From contig CAKRFY010000041.1 of the NCBI GenBank assembly GCA_934320895.1, positions 1 through 21,988 of the forward strand: 21,988 nt of DNA. The letters run 5' to 3'. Below the pieces are notes generated by a model. It had not been told where the DNA came from, did no database searches, and saw only the letters and a list, made by a program, of their open reading frames with translations. The stretch comes from an uncultured Lachnospiraceae bacterium (GTDB taxonomy: Bacteria > Bacillota > Clostridia > Lachnospirales > Lachnospiraceae). The position numbers were made by a program, and so were the translations under genes. Below, in pieces: positions 15,401-21,988 of the stretch (its first letter is position 1; every line of letters starts with the position of its first letter).

Positions 15401-16766
15401 AAATGCACATAAAGAAATGAATAAAGATAAAATAGAGAATATTGTCGAATATTGTGACAAGGTTATAAAGGTATTAGAGTTTGTTTTACAATTTAAAGGA
15501 AGAATTACGGCAAATAAAGAAGATTATTTTGCTGACGAGGAAGAGTATGCAGAGTATATGTTAAATTTCATTGATTACAGTGAATTTATTACAAAAAATA
15601 AAATAAATGGAAAGGTAGATTATGCGACTGCACTAAAAGAATATTGCAAACAGGATATGGAGAATACAGATTCGACAGATGAAATAATGGGAATATATTA
15701 TGACCAAAAGAATCTGATATTAAATAGGAATGTTGTATATTCAAAGCTTTATGGGGAAAGTCATATGCTGCATCAGTGCTTGTGTGGAAACGATTATGAT
15801 TATAGAGTTAAATGGAAAGACATTCAAAATTATTATGACTTAAGAAAAGATTTAAAAAATGTTTTTGATAATGGAAAGTGTAGAAGCAAAGACGAACAGA
15901 TTAAACTTAAACAATTTCAAAATCTTAAAAATAAGATAGAACTTTATGATATAAAGACATACATAGATTTAGTAAATGACATTATAGCACAGTTTGTATC
16001 ATGGGCATATTTACGAGAAAGAGATTTATTATATTTTCAGCTTGGATACCATTATATTAAACTTTTTTGGAAAAACGAGACAGATACAGAAAATTATAAA
16101 TTAAAAGAACAGTATAATAAACTATCATTTGTAGCTCAAGAGGATAAATTAATAAATATTACAGAAGGAGCTTTGCTTCATCAGATAGTAGCAGTCTATG
16201 ATTATATGCTTCCGATAATAAATGGAAGCAGGGAAGAAAACGAACATAATAAAATAGCACTTGCATCAGGAACGGCAGGAACATCTTTAATAAAATTTAT
16301 AATTAATTATTGTAACGAGGAGGCAGAAACAGGAAAAGCCGAAACTTACAACGATGGTCTTGATTTTTTTGGTAATGAAATTAATAGAGATGGATTCATA
16401 CTAGACAGAAAGGATATAGCACACATGAAATATTATATATTTCATGAAAAAAGTATTATGGAGATGTTTGCAGATATGTATAATGGTTTTCTTATGTACG
16501 ATACCAAATTAAAAAAGAGTGTGTCATTTGTATCACATAACATATTAGCAAGATATTTTATTATAATGAAAACAGAAATGCATCATGCGTCAGAAGAAAA
16601 TGAAAAATTTGGCTTTGATATAACATTGTACTCTGATAAACTTACTTATAAATATGAAGAAACTTATAATGGAAAACAAAAGCAAAAGAAAGTGAATGTA
16701 GATGCCCGGAGTGAAGAATTTTTGGAAATAGTAAAAAAGATATTGGAATACAAAGAATGCAAATAA
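12492..16766 (+). CDS. cas13a: Cas13a-like type VI-A CRISPR effector, RNA-guided RNase
   Basis: A 1424-residue protein flanked by CRISPR arrays. It has exactly two HEPN RNase motifs, RNNSFH (Arg610-His615) and RKDIAH (Arg1306-His1311), one central and one near the C-terminus. The positions match the Cas13a plan (597 and 1278 in the 1389-residue Leptotrichia shahii protein) and not the shorter Cas13d. RKDIAHMKYYI resembles the second HEPN motif of known Cas13a, with Lys where Asn is usual. Cas13a processes its own crRNA and, on binding target RNA, cuts target and bystander RNA, causing dormancy. ATG 12492 has GAGGAGG about 8 nt before it. No cas1 or cas2 is nearby, so new spacers would have to be acquired in trans. 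The subtype is judged from architecture and repeat shape, not from alignment. Confidence 0.9.
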   Translation: MKFTKVKNSRVAVGFENEKNSGHRGMMYKEPAVNNECVLDVDAQIEERYKDASKLYTVLNQNVVIFDGKDNIMVKKQKICKEAVKIFCENCSKFKNNRNEFIEKIKLCGVAKIINDLNINEKVNFDEGLEALSRLIIEKTLRKSLNKKIRWPQDDNKAETYDLADIAAKLFYYMVLNNRYYKNKKDDWKNGNGPVTDNELMAFFGYIASDKMGEVKKAGSNITRAEMIAESIKRKDVKVQITKKDEICRLMLSNAEHPKKRFVVDFIKRYANLERTAQVEELLHIKKLIVMFVYGEKEPEFYNKENPYKRLDETDECIFCEDAKNILEQIEQNSNNGKWKDNKKLHIQLSELFRKELFKRYKQMEDWLSEQYKVEKDGLIANKGYDSTNKNLMKAKEDLYWINIFEENIESYFKRWNKRSLKNCRCSWIVNRLWNEWNSLICMKYIDLGKAIFNFAMPDLHNLSDGEIKLGTVLPEYQDGITSFDYEMVKAKENITRDIATSIVFAANTFSNVVIKREYRKKIDKNIRNDVLVYGSEVFQNQEAVQENAFKHILQYFGGASTWHGLDFLFAQASGTDTENEKKDGEYHVTQEEFKKNFAFAIKQCIAALRNNSFHYTTDRKFVGDDKVLIEKQIAAYLFKDEYSRLPKMFAEKYFSNNVPLFFDNNAIFKLANYLYSGESVREAQVPAFASVIKRKYIDEFLFTSNAKDKPFISIEQEEIKKIYSNEDIRNIFFSTMYFILKEIYYYGFLKSKDLMEQFSKAFEQYYQNTMKNRRNKEYFAVKDFKKHLDELKKKNKNITFGEFCQQIMTDYNMQNQDLKDVMTINKENELKRKGEKEKYKHYVLILYKIMGNAFKKYLETFSNGKENVYAFLKMPKYSQTPKCISLDTKVISLKDFDDRSINEFINEMSQSIEIKIYQSLQNSVTKYNLYAWYMTAHFLAGKQLNLLIGDFRAFKQYIRKIKQRAENTGNAHKEMNKDKIENIVEYCDKVIKVLEFVLQFKGRITANKEDYFADEEEYAEYMLNFIDYSEFITKNKINGKVDYATALKEYCKQDMENTDSTDEIMGIYYDQKNLILNRNVVYSKLYGESHMLHQCLCGNDYDYRVKWKDIQNYYDLRKDLKNVFDNGKCRSKDEQIKLKQFQNLKNKIELYDIKTYIDLVNDIIAQFVSWAYLRERDLLYFQLGYHYIKLFWKNETDTENYKLKEQYNKLSFVAQEDKLINITEGALLHQIVAVYDYMLPIINGSREENEHNKIALASGTAGTSLIKFIINYCNEEAETGKAETYNDGLDFFGNEINRDGFILDRKDIAHMKYYIFHEKSIMEMFADMYNGFLMYDTKLKKSVSFVSHNILARYFIIMKTEMHHASEENEKFGFDITLYSDKLTYKYEETYNGKQKQKKVNVDARSEEFLEIVKKILEYKECK

Positions 16767-16793
16767 TCGTACAAATACGCTAAAAATAACGAT

Positions 16794-16963
16794 AAAATAT
16801 GAACAAAATGTAAAGAGACATAAAAACAGCAAAAAATAAAAGGAGTCTTCTTGAACTGTTGTTCAAGAAGCATCCCTCGCTTTCAGCTCGGTCAATTGTC
16901 AGACAATTATATGCAAAAATAGCTTTGGGAAAGTCCTATTTATGGGCGTTTCCAGAGGGGAGA
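16794..16963 (+). promoter_or_regulatory. Leader of CRISPR array 2, with an extra hairpin
   Basis: It matches leader 1 at both ends but is 43 bp longer. The extra part includes a perfect 10-bp hairpin, CTTCTTGAAC/GTTCAAGAAG (16847-16856, 16861-16870, loop TGTT). The palindrome AATTGTC-A-GACAATT is at 16894-16908. A possible promoter is TTGTCA (16896-16901), 18 bp, TAGCTT (16920-16925), which would start transcription about 30 nt before the first repeat. Confidence 0.55.
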
Positions 16964-17220
16964 GTGAGAATGGAGACTAACCGAGAATAGTGGTTGCAAG
17001 ACTTTTATTTCATTTTCATCAACCTGAAGTTCTGCGTGAGAATGGAGACTAACCGAGAATAGTGGTTGCAAGATCTCTTTCCAACAATCCTTCAACACGA
17101 TCAAATGATTCGTGAGAATGGAGACTAACCGAGAATAGTGGTTGCAAGACTGCCTATACAATTTTCAATAAAACGCCATGCATCCTGTGAGAATGGAGAC
17201 TAACCGAGAATAGCGGTTGG
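16964..17220 (+). CRISPR. CRISPR array 2, 4 repeats and 3 spacers
   Basis: Repeats start at 16964, 17036, 17112 and 17187; spacers are 35, 39 and 38 nt. The 37-nt repeat differs from that of array 1 at four positions, three in the 5' part and one in the stem, while the loop and 3' end (GGTTGCAAG) are the same, so one Cas13a could use both. The stem AACCG/TGGTT keeps a G-U pair only when read on the + strand. The last repeat is broken at its 3' end (GGTTGG in place of GGTTGC), again placing the old end on the right. Confidence 0.96.
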
Positions 17221-17334
17221 CAATTTTATTGGAATCATTTTTGAAGTAACTACAGATTGAGAATATGTGTGAAAATTAATTAAAGGTACAAGTTGAAGTT
17301 AGATAAAAGACGAACAGTAATGAAAGGATAAAGG

Positions 17335-18918
17335 GTGAAAGTCATGAAATACAAAAATATGTCAATAAGTGTTATTATTCCTGTTGTAGCAGCTAAAGGA
17401 GAAGAAGGTGTAATATTAAAACCGGAAGTAAAGGAATATTCAAAAATAATAAAATACGATAAAACATGGTGGTCCGATTTAGGAAGGAAAGAATTCATAA
17501 ATAATGATGGATTAAATGAAAAAATTACATGTTATGAGTTATTAGATAATGAGCAGAATTTTTCTTTGAGGAAAGAATTAGATATATATGGTAATATAAG
17601 TAAAGGTTTTAACACATATAGTTTTTATGATAAGAATTTAGCTGGTGTAAAATTTGAATTATTAAATTTTAGATTATGGAAGAGTGAACAGGAATTTTTT
17701 ATTGAGACAAAGTTGGTTACAGATGGAACAGAAAAAGCAATAATAACAACAGAAAAAATACATAAGTTGGTTAATGTTATAAAAAATCAAATAGAGAAAA
17801 AAAATTGCATTCGTTTTTTTCATAATGGGAAAATTAATGATGAAAATATAAAAAAGAAAGTAATTTATTTTATAGATGTTCTAGATAAAATTAAAGAGAT
17901 ATTTATACAAAATAATGAGAAAGTTCATTTTAAGTACAATGATTTATTTCTTGTTAATTATTTTGTAGTTAAGAAAGAAGAGAATATTTTAGAAAAAGAT
18001 TTATTAACAGAAATTTTAAAAATAAATAAAGTTGATAATAAAGATAAAAAAAGTAATGAAAATTTAAATAAAATGTATACATATATCAAATATAGTAATC
18101 TTCAACATTGGTTCATAAATAAAAAATCATTGAATTTATTTGTAGAAGAAGCTAATGAATATGCAGGTATTAATGATGGCGGTTTATATAAGTCTGTAAG
18201 TAATAATTATACATTATTTTTGATTTATAGTTTTTTGATAAAGAAACAAGCAAAAGGAATAGATGTTTTAGATAAATGGAAGTTATACAACAATGATTGG
18301 AATTTTTCGGAGTATTCACATGCTAATGCTATATTTAAGGAATGCTTAATTATAGCACTTGGTTTAGATACAATAGATAAGGCAGTAATACCTCTAGATG
18401 AGAACATTATAAATGAACCATATATATTTATAAGTTATTCAAATGACGATTACAAACAGGTATATCCCATCATTGTAAAATTAAAGGAGCAAGGCATTCC
18501 AGTTTGGTATGATGAGGGGCTTGCTTATGGAGAGTCGTGGGAGAATCAGGTTAAGGAAAGGCTAAATTCTGATAACTGCAAAGGAGTAGTATTTTTTTCA
18601 AGTGCAAACAGTTTTAGCAGTAAAAGTGTGATTTTTGAGATCAAGATAGTTTATGATATGTGCAATAAGAGTCCCTGTAGCAAAGATTATTTTGCAGTAA
18701 GCCTTTTAGATACAAAAAATTTTAATACTACAGCTATTTTGAGGGAAACTATATGTAAATTTAATAATGAAGAATTAGGAAAAGTATGGGGGACAGAACA
18801 AATTAAATGCATAATTGAAGCTTTTCCAGATGAAAATATTACATTAAGCATAAACAAAGAGGGCTGGTTTGATAAAATGAAAAAAACTATGAAGGATTAT
18901 CTTGATAAAAATAATTGA
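17335..18918 (+). CDS. Protein with C-terminal TIR domain, ThsB-like candidate
   Basis: A 527-residue protein. The first 360 residues are rich in Lys, Asn and Ile and match nothing that I know. From about residue 362 a TIR domain begins with YIFISYSNDD (363-372), followed by GIPVWYDEG and GESWENQVKERL, then VVFFSSANSFSSKSVIFEIK, where Glu435 occupies the place of the catalytic glutamate (S-x-S...FE). The TIR domain is probably an NAD-consuming or signal-making enzyme, with the long N-terminal part sensing infection. GTG 17335 has AAAGGA 6 nt upstream; ATG 17344 is an equal alternative. It is 28 bp from the next gene, so the two form an operon. Confidence 0.72.
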   Translation: MKVMKYKNMSISVIIPVVAAKGEEGVILKPEVKEYSKIIKYDKTWWSDLGRKEFINNDGLNEKITCYELLDNEQNFSLRKELDIYGNISKGFNTYSFYDKNLAGVKFELLNFRLWKSEQEFFIETKLVTDGTEKAIITTEKIHKLVNVIKNQIEKKNCIRFFHNGKINDENIKKKVIYFIDVLDKIKEIFIQNNEKVHFKYNDLFLVNYFVVKKEENILEKDLLTEILKINKVDNKDKKSNENLNKMYTYIKYSNLQHWFINKKSLNLFVEEANEYAGINDGGLYKSVSNNYTLFLIYSFLIKKQAKGIDVLDKWKLYNNDWNFSEYSHANAIFKECLIIALGLDTIDKAVIPLDENIINEPYIFISYSNDDYKQVYPIIVKLKEQGIPVWYDEGLAYGESWENQVKERLNSDNCKGVVFFSSANSFSSKSVIFEIKIVYDMCNKSPCSKDYFAVSLLDTKNFNTTAILRETICKFNNEELGKVWGTEQIKCIIEAFPDENITLSINKEGWFDKMKKTMKDYLDKNN

Positions 18919-18946
18919 TATCTACAAGCATAGAAGGAGGAGAGCG

Positions 18947-20788
18947 ATGAGGAATGTTTTTATAATTGAACCATGTATAACTATGTCAAAAACAGATGAT
19001 GCAGATATATTTAACAGGGTGATTATTGATGAGCTCAGTCATTATGGTGTTTTGTGTAATTTAATTAATGAATTTACGGCACTAACTAAAAAAAATGATA
19101 TTGATAAAGATTCGATTGTAGTAATATATAATGAGTACAAAAATGAAGAAAATTTACAAAATGCGGTAAAGGGATTTCTGAACAAAGCATTAGAATGTGA
19201 TGCTGCAATATTTCCTGTTTCGTTAGACAAACAGAGTAGAATTCCAACGGGGGCTATATCAAAAAAACAGAGTTATGATGTATATGAACAGCTTAGGTGT
19301 AGAAATTTAGATAATGGTTATATTACTACTGTGGCAAAAATGTTTTCTCGAAAACTTATAGCAGATGTTTTAAATAATTGTTACTCTGAAACAGGGGTAA
19401 TATTTTTAAGTCACAAAAGACTTGATGGTGAGGAAATAACAGCAGAACTTTATGACAAGATGAGGATTATGGCAAGAGAGTCACAGGCATTTAGGGATGT
19501 AGTTGATGTAGAGGTAGGGGATAACGCACAGGAAATTATTGATGATGCAATGAGAAAAAGTGACATATTTGTTTTTATACATACTCCCGAAGCAGCAAGA
19601 TCAGAGTGGATATTAAAAGAATTAAGATTTGCAATGTTAAGAAATATTCCTGTTTTATGGGTTCAGATAGATAATGCAGATGTGGATGCATTGTCTATTA
19701 AACCTTCTGAAAAACCTCATTTGGAATACAAATTAGAAGATTTTGAAGACGAAACAAAACTTACACAAATAGTTGATAAAATATTAGAGGAATCTTTTAA
19801 GTTGATAATGGAAAGGTCAAAACAGATTTTGGGATATGTTGATTATCTTGAAAATTTGTTTGGAAACAATCTGAGTATAGTGGATAATCAAAAGATGGTC
19901 TATCATATATCTATGGATAGGAAAGGTTATCATTATCCTCAGAGAAGTATTGAACAATACTATCAGCTTTATGGGCGCACTCCGACAGAAGAAGATGCAG
20001 TAAAATTAAGCACTGAGTTGAATGAAGAGTGTAAAGATTCGCTTGTTATATTATCAAATAGGGTTGTTTCAGGAAAATTAAAAGGTCATGTATATTTTGA
20101 TAATATTCAGGATTTTTGTTATTATTGGGATAGTTATATAAATGGTAAAAAGAAAGGAAATAATAGTATGGAAATAGTTATCTCTGGTGCATTTCCGGAT
20201 GCTGACGAAATATTTAAGCAAAGTCTTACTGATGCATTAGTAATTTTTGCAAAAGTTATAATACAAAACGGATATGAGTTGACATTTGGAGCACATCCTA
20301 CATTTCAGGAACTTTTTTATGAAGTTGCAAAGGAGACAGAACCAGATGATTATAAGAGTAAAATAAATATGTATATTTCTAAATGGTTTTTAGATGAAGA
20401 ACCAGAAAAAGAAAAAATATATGAACAAAAGTACTGTATGAACATCATTGATAAAAAAGAAGATTTAAAGTTAAGCCTTAGAGAAATGCGTAAGGAAATG
20501 ATACAAAGAAAAGATGTAAAAGCATTGGTTTGTCTTGGAGGAAAGATAAAACCAGACAAAAAGGAGGAAGGTATAAGGGAAGAAATTAAACTTGCAAGAG
20601 AATGTAATATTCCTGTTTTTATTGTAGGAAGTGTTGGTGGCTGTTCAAGTAAGGTGGCGGTTGAGTATGAGAAAAACAGCTGGAAAGAGTTAAATAACGC
20701 TTCTAATGAGTTGAATATGGAGTTTTTGGAAGGGATTGATTACTATAGCATGGCTAAAAAGATGATAGATTGGATTAGTGTCAGGTAA
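18947..20788 (+). CDS. TIR-SLOG (STALD-like) protein, ThsA-like candidate
   Basis: A 613-residue protein in three parts. Residues 1-140 are of unknown type (MRNVFIIEPC...). Residues about 150-260 form a TIR domain: VIFLSHKRLDGEE at 151-163 and SEWILKELRFAM with Glu225 in the W-x3-E arrangement. Residues about 408-600 form a SLOG-type Rossmann domain (MEIVISGAFP, GAHPTFQELF, LVCLGGKIK, CNIPVFIVGSVGG), as in the STALD domain that joins SIR2 or TIR. In Thoeris ThsA, SIR2-SLOG, the SLOG part binds a cyclic ADP-ribose made by a TIR partner and switches on NAD destruction; here TIR replaces SIR2. The upstream TIR gene is the natural partner. ATG 18947 has AAGGAGG 6 nt upstream, which rules out the longer frame from 18902. 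Confidence 0.78.
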   Translation: MRNVFIIEPCITMSKTDDADIFNRVIIDELSHYGVLCNLINEFTALTKKNDIDKDSIVVIYNEYKNEENLQNAVKGFLNKALECDAAIFPVSLDKQSRIPTGAISKKQSYDVYEQLRCRNLDNGYITTVAKMFSRKLIADVLNNCYSETGVIFLSHKRLDGEEITAELYDKMRIMARESQAFRDVVDVEVGDNAQEIIDDAMRKSDIFVFIHTPEAARSEWILKELRFAMLRNIPVLWVQIDNADVDALSIKPSEKPHLEYKLEDFEDETKLTQIVDKILEESFKLIMERSKQILGYVDYLENLFGNNLSIVDNQKMVYHISMDRKGYHYPQRSIEQYYQLYGRTPTEEDAVKLSTELNEECKDSLVILSNRVVSGKLKGHVYFDNIQDFCYYWDSYINGKKKGNNSMEIVISGAFPDADEIFKQSLTDALVIFAKVIIQNGYELTFGAHPTFQELFYEVAKETEPDDYKSKINMYISKWFLDEEPEKEKIYEQKYCMNIIDKKEDLKLSLREMRKEMIQRKDVKALVCLGGKIKPDKKEEGIREEIKLARECNIPVFIVGSVGGCSSKVAVEYEKNSWKELNNASNELNMEFLEGIDYYSMAKKMIDWISVR

Positions 20789-20796
20789 ATTATTAA

Positions 20797-20922
20797 AAAT
20801 GCTCTAATAAATCAAATTATGATATTTTTGAACATGCATATGAAAAAAACACTGTTTCATCACCAAAGCAAGAAGTGGTCAAACTTGAAGTTGGATTAGT
20901 AGAAAATATGGAGCTTGTATAG
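20797..20922 (+). pseudogene. Coding-like remnant without a start
   Basis: An open stretch of 41 codons after TAA 20794-20796, ending TAG 20920-20922, with coding-like composition (NYDIFEHAYEKN) but no start codon until its last few residues. It is probably the tail of a lost gene. The family is not recognised. Confidence 0.3.
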
Positions 20923-20933
20923 GAGAAGAAACT

Positions 20934-21065
20934 ATGTTAATCTGTTATAAACAAACGGAAGAAAAGGAAGATACGGAAAAAGAAAGAGCTGAGCTGACAC
21001 CCGGATTATGGATATGCCAAACGAAGGAAGTTAGGACAAAGATCCTGTTAGACATGGGAGGTTGA
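20934..21065 (+). CDS. Possible 43-residue protein or gene remnant
   Basis: ATG 20934 has AGGAG about 7 nt upstream and runs for 43 codons (MLICYKQTEEKEDTEKE...) to TGA 21063-21065. It is highly charged in the middle, with no membrane segment and no family that I know. It lies among other broken frames, so it may be a decayed piece of a longer gene rather than a true small protein. Confidence 0.3.
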   Translation: MLICYKQTEEKEDTEKERAELTPGLWICQTKEVRTKILLDMGG

Positions 21066-21113
21066 CGGCCATAGAAGGAAGGGGATACACAAGGTCATGT
21101 AAAGCGAGAAATA

Positions 21114-21194
21114 ATGATGTTTTATTTTGTATACCCAAATCATCTATGTTTAGCACCAGATGCAGAAAAATATCCATGCCATTGGCTCATTTAA
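21114..21194 (+). pseudogene. Possible 26-residue remnant
   Basis: ATG 21114 to TAA 21192-21194 reads MMFYFVYPNHLCLAPDAEKY then six more residues. Composition looks like real protein, but there is no good ribosome site. Together with the two frames before it, this suggests that about 400 bp (20789-21200) hold decayed accessory DNA. Confidence 0.2.
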
Positions 21195-21264
21195 CTGAGA
21201 TAAGAAACTAAAAATTCCTTGAAAAATAAGGAAAAAAGACTTGACTATATAGGGAGGTGATACT

Positions 21265-21918
21265 ATGGCACAGAATAATACAAAAGAATTAGATTTTGAC
21301 CGAAAGCATTAGGAAGATTTACAGCGTCTGCGAGGGTTGAGATTGTTGGACGATGATTTCATGCAAAAGGTATTTGAGGATAAAGCGTGTACAGCGTTTT
21401 TGCTTCAGATTATTTTGAATCGAACGGATTTAAGGGTATTACGTGTGAATGGACAGCAGGACATTAAGAATCTTCAGGGACGTTCGGTAAGATTGGATAT
21501 ACTGGCAGTTGATGTAGACAACAGAGTATATAATATCGAGATACAGAGAAATGATAAGGGTGCCGGAGTGAAGAGAGCAAGATACAACAGTAGCCTTATC
21601 GATGCAAATGTAACAGAGCCGGGTGAAAAATATGAAAATTTGTGTGAATCCTATGTTATTTTTATTACAGAAAATGATATAATGAAAGCAGGATTACCAA
21701 TCTATCATATTGATAGAACGGTAAAAGAAACAGGCGAATTATTTGGTGATGAATCACATATTATATATGTGAACTCACAAATTAAAGACGAATCCGCATT
21801 AGGAAAACTGATGCATGATTTTTCCTGTACCGATGCCAAGGATATGAAATATAAAATCTTGGCAGATCGAGTCCGATATTTCAAAGAAGATGAGAAAGGA
21901 GGATTTTTAAGCGATTGA
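21265..21918 (+). pseudogene. PD-(D/E)XK nuclease transposase-family gene, broken by a nonsense codon
   Basis: ATG 21265 with GGGAGGTGA in front reads MAQNNTKELDFDRKH and then meets TAG at 21310-21312. The same frame continues as EDLQRLRGLRLLDDDFMQKV and stays open to 21918. The LLDDDFM...KVFEDK start, and later RLDILAVDVDNRVYNIEIQR, the acidic-to-E-x-Q core of the PD-(D/E)XK fold, identify the family of Rpn-like nucleases abundant in Lachnospiraceae. A tryptophan codon TGG changed to TAG would explain the stop. The C-terminus (EKGGFLSD) also ends earlier than the usual 290 or so residues, so it is probably truncated at both ends. A TTG restart at 21337 would give 193 residues. Confidence 0.75.
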
Positions 21919-21923
21919 AAATG

Positions 21924-21952
21924 TAGACAAACGTGTTTTAAAATGATATAAT
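21924..21952 (+). promoter_or_regulatory. Sigma-A promoter for the gene at the right edge
   Basis: TAGACA (21924-21929), a 17-bp gap and a perfect TATAAT (21947-21952) with TG one base before it (extended -10). It is the cleanest vegetative promoter in the window. Confidence 0.75.
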
Positions 21953-21975
21953 GTGTTCATAAAAGGAGAATTATT

Positions 21976-21988
21976 ATGAACACAAAAA
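21976..21988 (+). CDS. Start of a gene cut by the window edge
   Basis: ATG 21976 follows AAAAGGAG with about 8 nt between and reads MNTK before the sequence ends. With the promoter just upstream this is very likely a real gene, of unknown product. Confidence 0.6.

Noticed and set aside
12492..16766. Cas13d or Cas13b instead of Cas13a
   Set aside because: Cas13d is about 950 residues, and Cas13b has its HEPN motifs close to the two ends and its crRNA handle on the 3' side. The central and C-terminal motifs, length and 5' handle here fit Cas13a.
16847..16870. Rho-independent terminator for cas13a
   Set aside because: The hairpin is perfect but is followed by CATCCCTCGC, not by a T-run.
1..21988. 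tRNA or rRNA genes, prophage attachment sites or a replication origin
   Set aside because: Looked for cloverleaf-like GC blocks, long direct repeats at the island edges and origin-like iterons; none seen by eye.

Overview
The window is low-GC, clostridial-looking DNA, most likely from a gut Lachnospiraceae species related to Roseburia, Agathobacter or Eubacterium. The reasons are AT-rich coding with strong AGGAGG ribosome sites, a YjfB-type motility protein, a PD-(D/E)XK 'transposase-family' pseudogene of a kind common in that family, and a large Cas13a-like protein. This placement is an inference from gene content; there is no rRNA or tRNA gene here to confirm it.

Left third (1-7053): a surface-phosphonate locus damaged by insertion sequences. 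The tail of an unknown gene is followed by an IS4-superfamily element with perfect 18-bp ends. The right end of that element supplies the start of a SAM methyltransferase gene. Then come a 2-aminoethylphosphonate (AEP) aminotransferase, a cytidylyltransferase-PEP mutase fusion, a LicC/PntC-like nucleotidyltransferase and a phosphonopyruvate decarboxylase. Together these can make AEP from PEP and probably activate it as CMP-AEP for attachment to a glycan or lipid. The next gene of the operon keeps its ribosome site and about five codons before a tnpB-only IS605-type element (about 7054-8346) interrupts it. A YjfB-like gene with a strong terminator closes this part.

Middle and right (8735-20788): a defence island. 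A 69-bp promoter module (two direct 10-mers 21 bp apart, then an extended -10) lies before a long 5' leader. An almost identical copy, with the same spacing, lies before the cas13a-like gene, so the two units are probably co-regulated by a LytTR-type regulator. Two diverged copies of a structured RNA of about 150 nt sit just ahead of a three-TM membrane protein gene and of a TIR-domain gene. The TIR gene is followed by a second small membrane protein. Next come CRISPR array 1 (7 repeats), the 1424-residue Cas13a-like effector with two HEPN motifs, and CRISPR array 2 (4 repeats) behind a duplicated leader; no cas1 or cas2 is present. A two-gene unit follows: a C-terminal TIR protein and a TIR-SLOG (STALD-like) protein, resembling a Thoeris-type NAD signalling pair.

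Right edge (20789-21988): decayed short frames, a PD-(D/E)XK nuclease-family gene broken by an in-frame TAG, and a clear promoter and ribosome site for a gene that runs off the window.

The strongest candidates for something undescribed are the twin structured RNAs with paired base changes and the shared promoter linking them to Cas13a.
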